This document shows positions 33,434 through 36,711 of a DNA stretch of 36,711 nucleotides, piece after piece. The first letter of the stretch is position 1. Each line of letters starts with the position of its first letter. The position numbers and the translations under genes are program-made. Origin of the DNA: Rhizobium alarense. Its GTDB lineage: Bacteria; Pseudomonadota; Alphaproteobacteria; Rhizobiales; Rhizobiaceae. The stretch spans positions 3,647-40,357 of the forward strand of contig NZ_JAKGBU010000044.1 of the NCBI RefSeq assembly GCF_021555155.1. The letters run 5' to 3'. Under the pieces are notes generated by a model. The model had not been told where the DNA came from. It searched no databases and saw only the letters and a program-made list of their open reading frames with translations.

Positions 33434-34495
33434 TTATAATTTGACCGGTCTGCCGGTTCTCACACTCTCGTCGGCCGCCAGGCAGATGCGCAGCGACTGC
33501 ACCGCATCGTCCATGTGGCGCGAAAGGTCGATATCCTCGCGGATCGCCTTCAGCACATAGGCCTGCTCGCGGTCGCAGAGCTCCTGGTGGCCGGGCTCGC
33601 CCGCCATCGTCAGGTCCTCGTCGACCTTGAGGAATTTGCCATCCGGCCCTGTCTCGGCACGGTGCAGGCGGAGGACGGCCGTCTTGGTATGCGTGTCGAT
33701 GTCGTCGGACTTGGCGTTCGGGTCCATGACGATCGAGACCGATCCCTTCGGCGACATCACGTCCTTCACGAAGAAGGCGGTTTCCGAGATCATCGGCCCC
33801 CAGGCCGCCTCGTACCAGCCGACCGAGCCGTCCTCGAACATCACCTGCAGATGACCGTAGTTGTACATCTCCGGCGCGATCTCGTCGGAAAGGCGAAGTC
33901 CCATGCCGCGCACCTCCACGGGTTTCGCGTCGGTGATCTGGCACATCACGTCGACATAGTGCACGCCGCAATCGACGATCGGCGGCGTCGTCTGCATCAG
34001 CGCCTTGTGCGTCTCCCAGGTCGGGCCGCTCGACTGCTGGTTCAGGTTCATGCGGAAGACGTAAGGACCGCCCAGCTTGCGCGCCTCGCCGATCAGCCGC
34101 ACCCACGACGGATGATGCCGCAGGATATAGCCGACGACGAGCTTGCGGCCGTTGGCCCTGGCGCAGGCGACGACACGCTCCGCGTCGGCCACCGTCGTCG
34201 CCAGCGGCTTCTCGACGAAGACATGGGCGCCCGCCTCCATCGCCATGACCGCGAAATCGGCATGGCTGTCGGAATAGGTGTTGATCGAGCAGAGCTCCGG
34301 CTTCAGCGCCTTCAGCGCCTCCGGGAAGGACGGCAGGATGTCGTAGCCCTTCAGCGACTCCGGCAGGTCAACCTTCGACCGGTTGACGAGGCCGGCGATC
34401 GCAAAGCCCGGGTTCTCGTGATAGGCGAGCGCGTGGCTGCGGCCCATATTGCCGAGACCGGCCGACAGGACGCGGATCGCAGATGTCGAAGTCAT
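33434..34495 (-). CDS. Gfo/Idh/MocA family NAD(P)-dependent dehydrogenase
   Basis: The 353-residue protein has the N-terminal Rossmann motif [12 protein letters not shown] (Gly13-Gly18), the family EKP motif (Glu95-Lys96-Pro97 in [10 protein letters not shown]), and DCGVHYVD with Asp175 and His179 as likely catalytic residues. Members oxidise or reduce sugars, inositols and related polyols. Its place inside a sugar ABC operon suggests it acts on the imported compound or a derivative. ATG 34495 follows an AAGGGAA ribosome site. The exact sugar cannot be named. Confidence 0.9.
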   Translation of the reverse strand: MTSTSAIRVLSAGLGNMGRSHALAYHENPGFAIAGLVNRSKVDLPESLKGYDILPSFPEALKALKPELCSINTYSDSHADFAVMAMEAGAHVFVEKPLATTVADAERVVACARANGRKLVVGYILRHHPSWVRLIGEARKLGGPYVFRMNLNQQSSGPTWETHKALMQTTPPIVDCGVHYVDVMCQITDAKPVEVRGMGLRLSDEIAPEMYNYGHLQVMFEDGSVGWYEAAWGPMISETAFFVKDVMSPKGSVSIVMDPNAKSDDIDTHTKTAVLRLHRAETGPDGKFLKVDEDLTMAGEPGHQELCDREQAYVLKAIREDIDLSRHMDDAVQSLRICLAADESVRTGRPVKL

Positions 34496-34529
34496 TGATT
34501 GTTCCCTTCAGAGACGTCGGCGCGGGACA

Positions 34530-34656
34530 CCCCCTCACCCGGCCTCCGCTTCGCTTGGCCACCCTCTCCCCAAGGGGGGAGGAAGTACGCAGATGTCACG
34601 GCATGGTCCCCTTCTCCCCTCGGGGAGAAGGTGGCCCACAGGGCCGGATGAGGGGG
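34530..34656. repeat. Rhizobial-type intergenic repeat element, copy 2
   Basis: The gap between permease 2 and the dehydrogenase gene is a large imperfect inverted repeat. It starts CCCCCTCACCCGGCC, ends GGGCCGGATGAGGGGG, and has internal hairpins CTCTCCCC-AAGGGGGGAG and CTTCTCCCCTCGGGGAGAAG. The right half has nearly the same sequence as the right half of copy 1 (around 23692-23737). Such elements are widespread between rhizobial genes. Confidence 0.75.
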
Positions 34657-34676
34657 CGAACCGCGGTCGCAAACCG

Positions 34677-35516
34677 TCACTTCACTGCTCCCGACGTGAT
34701 GCCGCGGATGAGCTGCCGCGAAAAGACGAGGTAGAGGACGAGGACCGGGAAGATCGCGAGCGACAGTGCGGCGAGAACCGCGTTCCAGTTCGTCACGAAC
34801 TGCCCGATGAATATCTGGGAGCCGAGCGTCACCGTCTTGGTGGCCTCGCTCGGGGCCAGGATCAGCGGGAACCAGAGGTCGTTCCAGATCGGGATCATGG
34901 TGAAGACGGCGACCGTCGCCATGGCGGGCCGGACGAGCGGCAGCACGAGGCGGAAGAAGATCGCATATTCCGAAAGCCCGTCGATCCGGCCGGCATTCTT
35001 GAGGTCGTCCGAGACGGTCTTCATGAATTCGGACAGGATGAAGACGGCAAGCGGCAGGCCTTGCGCCGTATAGACGAGGATCAGCGCCGTCAGCGTGTTG
35101 ACGAGCCCGGTCGCGACCATGCCCTGCAGGATCGCCACCGTGCCGAGCCGGATCGGGATCATGATGCCGAGCGCCAGATAAAGCCCCATCAGCGTGTTGC
35201 CGCGGAAGCGGTATTCGGAAAGCGCGAAGGCGGCCATGGCGCCGAAGAGCAGCACGAAGAAGATCGAGACGACGGTGACGACCAGGCTGTTCTGGAAATA
35301 GTTGGCGAAATCCCCCTGCCCGAGCACCGTGACGTAGCCGACGAGATCGAAGGTCTCGGGCGTCGGCAACTGCATCGGGTTGCGGAAGATGGCGTTGCGG
35401 CTCTTGAACGAGTTGATGATCGTCAGGAACACCGGAAAGAGCGCGATGAGCGTATAGGCGATCAGCGCCAGATGGACGAGCGAGGTTCGGGTCAGCGATG
35501 TACGAGCCTTGGACAT
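34677..35516 (-). CDS. Carbohydrate ABC transporter permease 2 (MalG/LacG/MsmG-like)
   Basis: The 279-residue membrane protein has six helices, beginning with LVHLALIAYTLIALFPVFLTIINSF. The CUT1-type docking loop reads SDDLKNAGRIDGLSEYAIFFRLVLPLVRP. It ends with IRGITSGAVK, typical of MalG-like permeases. ATG 35516 has GGAGG about 7 nt upstream, in the 14-nt gap after permease 1. The longer frame reaching 36008 overlaps permease 1 and is not coding. Confidence 0.92.
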   Translation of the reverse strand: MSKARTSLTRTSLVHLALIAYTLIALFPVFLTIINSFKSRNAIFRNPMQLPTPETFDLVGYVTVLGQGDFANYFQNSLVVTVVSIFFVLLFGAMAAFALSEYRFRGNTLMGLYLALGIMIPIRLGTVAILQGMVATGLVNTLTALILVYTAQGLPLAVFILSEFMKTVSDDLKNAGRIDGLSEYAIFFRLVLPLVRPAMATVAVFTMIPIWNDLWFPLILAPSEATKTVTLGSQIFIGQFVTNWNAVLAALSLAIFPVLVLYLVFSRQLIRGITSGAVK

Positions 35517-35530
35517 GGGGCGGCCTCCGG

Positions 35531-36493
35531 TCAGAACTGGTAGCGGCGCATGCGCCGCTGGATGACGAAGAGATAGAAGGACACGCCGGCAAGGATGATC
35601 AGGAACATCACCGTGGCGATCGTCGCCCCCATCGAACGGTCGCCGAGCTGGAGCTGGAAGCCGAAGAATGTGCGGTAGAGCAGCGTGCCGAGAATGTCCG
35701 TCGAACCGTCGGGCCCGGCGAGCGCGCCCTGCACGGTGTAGACCAGGTCGAAGGCGTTGAAATTGCCGACGAAGGTGAGGATCGAGATGATGCCGATCGC
35801 CGGCAGGATCAGCGGCAGCTTGATCTTCCAGAACTGGCTCCAGCCGGTGACGCCATCGCATTCCGCCGCCTCGATCACCTCGTCCGGGATGCTGAGAAGC
35901 GCTGCGTAGATCAGCATCATCGGAATGCCGACATATTGCCAGACGGAGATCAGCGAGACGGCGATCAGCGCCGAACCCGGCTTGCCGAGCCAGGGGCCGA
36001 ACATCCATTTCAGGCCGACGAGATCGAGCAGGTAGGGCGACACGCCCCAGATCGGCGACAGGATCAGCTTCCAGATGAAGCCGACGATGACGAAAGAGAG
36101 CAGCGTCGGCAGGAAGATCGCGGTGCGGTAGAAGGCCGCGAAGCGGAGCTTCGGCAGCGACAGCATCGCGGCAAGCGCCACGCCGATCGGATTCTGCACC
36201 AGCATGTGGATCACGAAGAAGACGAAGTTGTTCTTGAGCGCGTTCCAGAAATCCGCCGCCCAGCGCTCGTTGCCGAAGAGCACGCCGAAATTGGCCAGGC
36301 CCACGAAGGCCGGCCGGCCGTCCACCGTGTTGTAGAAGGAGAGCCTGAGCGTCTCGAAGAGCGGCAGGATCATCACGGCGGTGTAGACGACGACGGCTGG
36401 CAGCAGGAACACGGCGATGTGCCAGCGGCGCGGGCGCCGCGCGGCCTCGATCGTCGCTTGCCCGATCGTCGCTTGAGGGACTGCTTCGCTCAT
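35531..36493 (-). CDS. Carbohydrate ABC transporter permease 1 (MalF/LacF/MsmF-like)
   Basis: The 320-residue membrane protein has a polar N-terminal tail of about 25 residues and six helices, the first at HIAVFLLPAVVVYTAVMILPLF. The docking loop is IEAAECDGVTGWSQFWKIKLPLILPA. It is the first gene of this operon visible here. A binding-protein gene would be expected upstream (beyond 36711) but is not in the window. ATG 36493 was chosen because residues before it in the longer frame are basic and unlike the family. Confidence 0.9.
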   Translation of the reverse strand: MSEAVPQATIGQATIEAARRPRRWHIAVFLLPAVVVYTAVMILPLFETLRLSFYNTVDGRPAFVGLANFGVLFGNERWAADFWNALKNNFVFFVIHMLVQNPIGVALAAMLSLPKLRFAAFYRTAIFLPTLLSFVIVGFIWKLILSPIWGVSPYLLDLVGLKWMFGPWLGKPGSALIAVSLISVWQYVGIPMMLIYAALLSIPDEVIEAAECDGVTGWSQFWKIKLPLILPAIGIISILTFVGNFNAFDLVYTVQGALAGPDGSTDILGTLLYRTFFGFQLQLGDRSMGATIATVMFLIILAGVSFYLFVIQRRMRRYQF

Positions 36494-36711
36494 GATCCCG
36501 CTCCGCCTCTTTGGTTTTCTTGTTTTCTCGACATGCGCCATGCGACCGCGCCGGCGGCTCTGCCGCGCGTCTTGCCGATCGCCCTGCACAATCTCAGCTT
36601 ACACTTGCCCCGCGCCCATGGCGCAGACTTTTCGCCGGCCCGCGCCGATCCGCTTTCGGAGCGGCTCACGGGTGCTTAATGTCGGCAGTCTCGGTTTCCG
36701 GTCTGCCCGAC
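36494..36711. other. Region upstream of the sugar permease operon, no supported gene
   Basis: About 218 nt without a convincing complete gene. A plus-strand ATG at 36679 (MSAVSVSGLPD, running off the end) or a minus-strand frame ending near 36670 could belong to neighbouring genes cut by the window edge. Neither can be supported from so few codons. Confidence 0.4.

Overview
The window comes from a GC-rich alphaproteobacterium, most likely a member of the Rhizobiaceae (Rhizobium/Ensifer/Shinella-like). The signs are the codon usage, the many ABC transporters and small catabolic operons, a soluble PAS-type chemoreceptor with a CheR-binding tail, and two copies of the C/T-rich 'CCCCTCA...GGATGAGGGG' intergenic repeat common in rhizobial genomes. 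No rRNA, tRNA, CRISPR or insertion sequence was seen.

Layout. (1) 1-2830: the end of a four-carbon acid sugar kinase gene and its aldolase partner otnC, a DUF1772 membrane protein with an unknown 98-aa partner, a secreted von Willebrand-like DUF1194 protein, and a small secreted His-rich protein closed by a strong terminator. (2) 2987-20251: the most interesting part, a large catabolic regulon. It holds a Rieske oxygenase, a class III aminotransferase, a PotABCD-type ABC importer, a flavin amine oxidase, a BetI-like TetR repressor, a SAM methyltransferase, two tandem phytoene-desaturase-like (PYROXD2-type) FAD oxidoreductases, a GcvT-like folate-dependent methyl acceptor protein and an unknown 80-aa protein. 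Three near-identical inverted repeats (TTGAATG-NN-CATTCAA type) lie at exactly the three promoter regions of this set, which ties it into one regulon. A two-PAS chemoreceptor lies inside the region but has no such site. (3) 20300-20871: a ParDE-type toxin-antitoxin pair. (4) 20979-27144: a second polyamine-type ABC importer operon ending in an Asp/Glu/hydantoin racemase, divergent from a GntR/FCD regulator with a perfect palindrome in the shared promoter region. (5) 27122-32334: an RND efflux operon (adaptor, pump, TetR regulator) with an 18-bp palindromic operator upstream. (6) 32418-36493: a sugar-type ABC operon (two permeases, Gfo/Idh/MocA dehydrogenase, MalK/UgpC-type ATPase) whose binding protein is probably just outside the window.

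How region 2 may work (inference): a cationic, N-methylated amine or betaine is imported by the PotABCD-like system. It is then dealkylated or oxidised by the Rieske oxygenase and the FAD enzymes, its one-carbon units pass to tetrahydrofolate through the GcvT-like protein, and the amino group is removed by the aminotransferase or amine oxidase. The BetI-like TetR would repress until a quaternary or related amine is present. The actual substrate cannot be read from the sequence, and I do not know of a characterised system with this combination.
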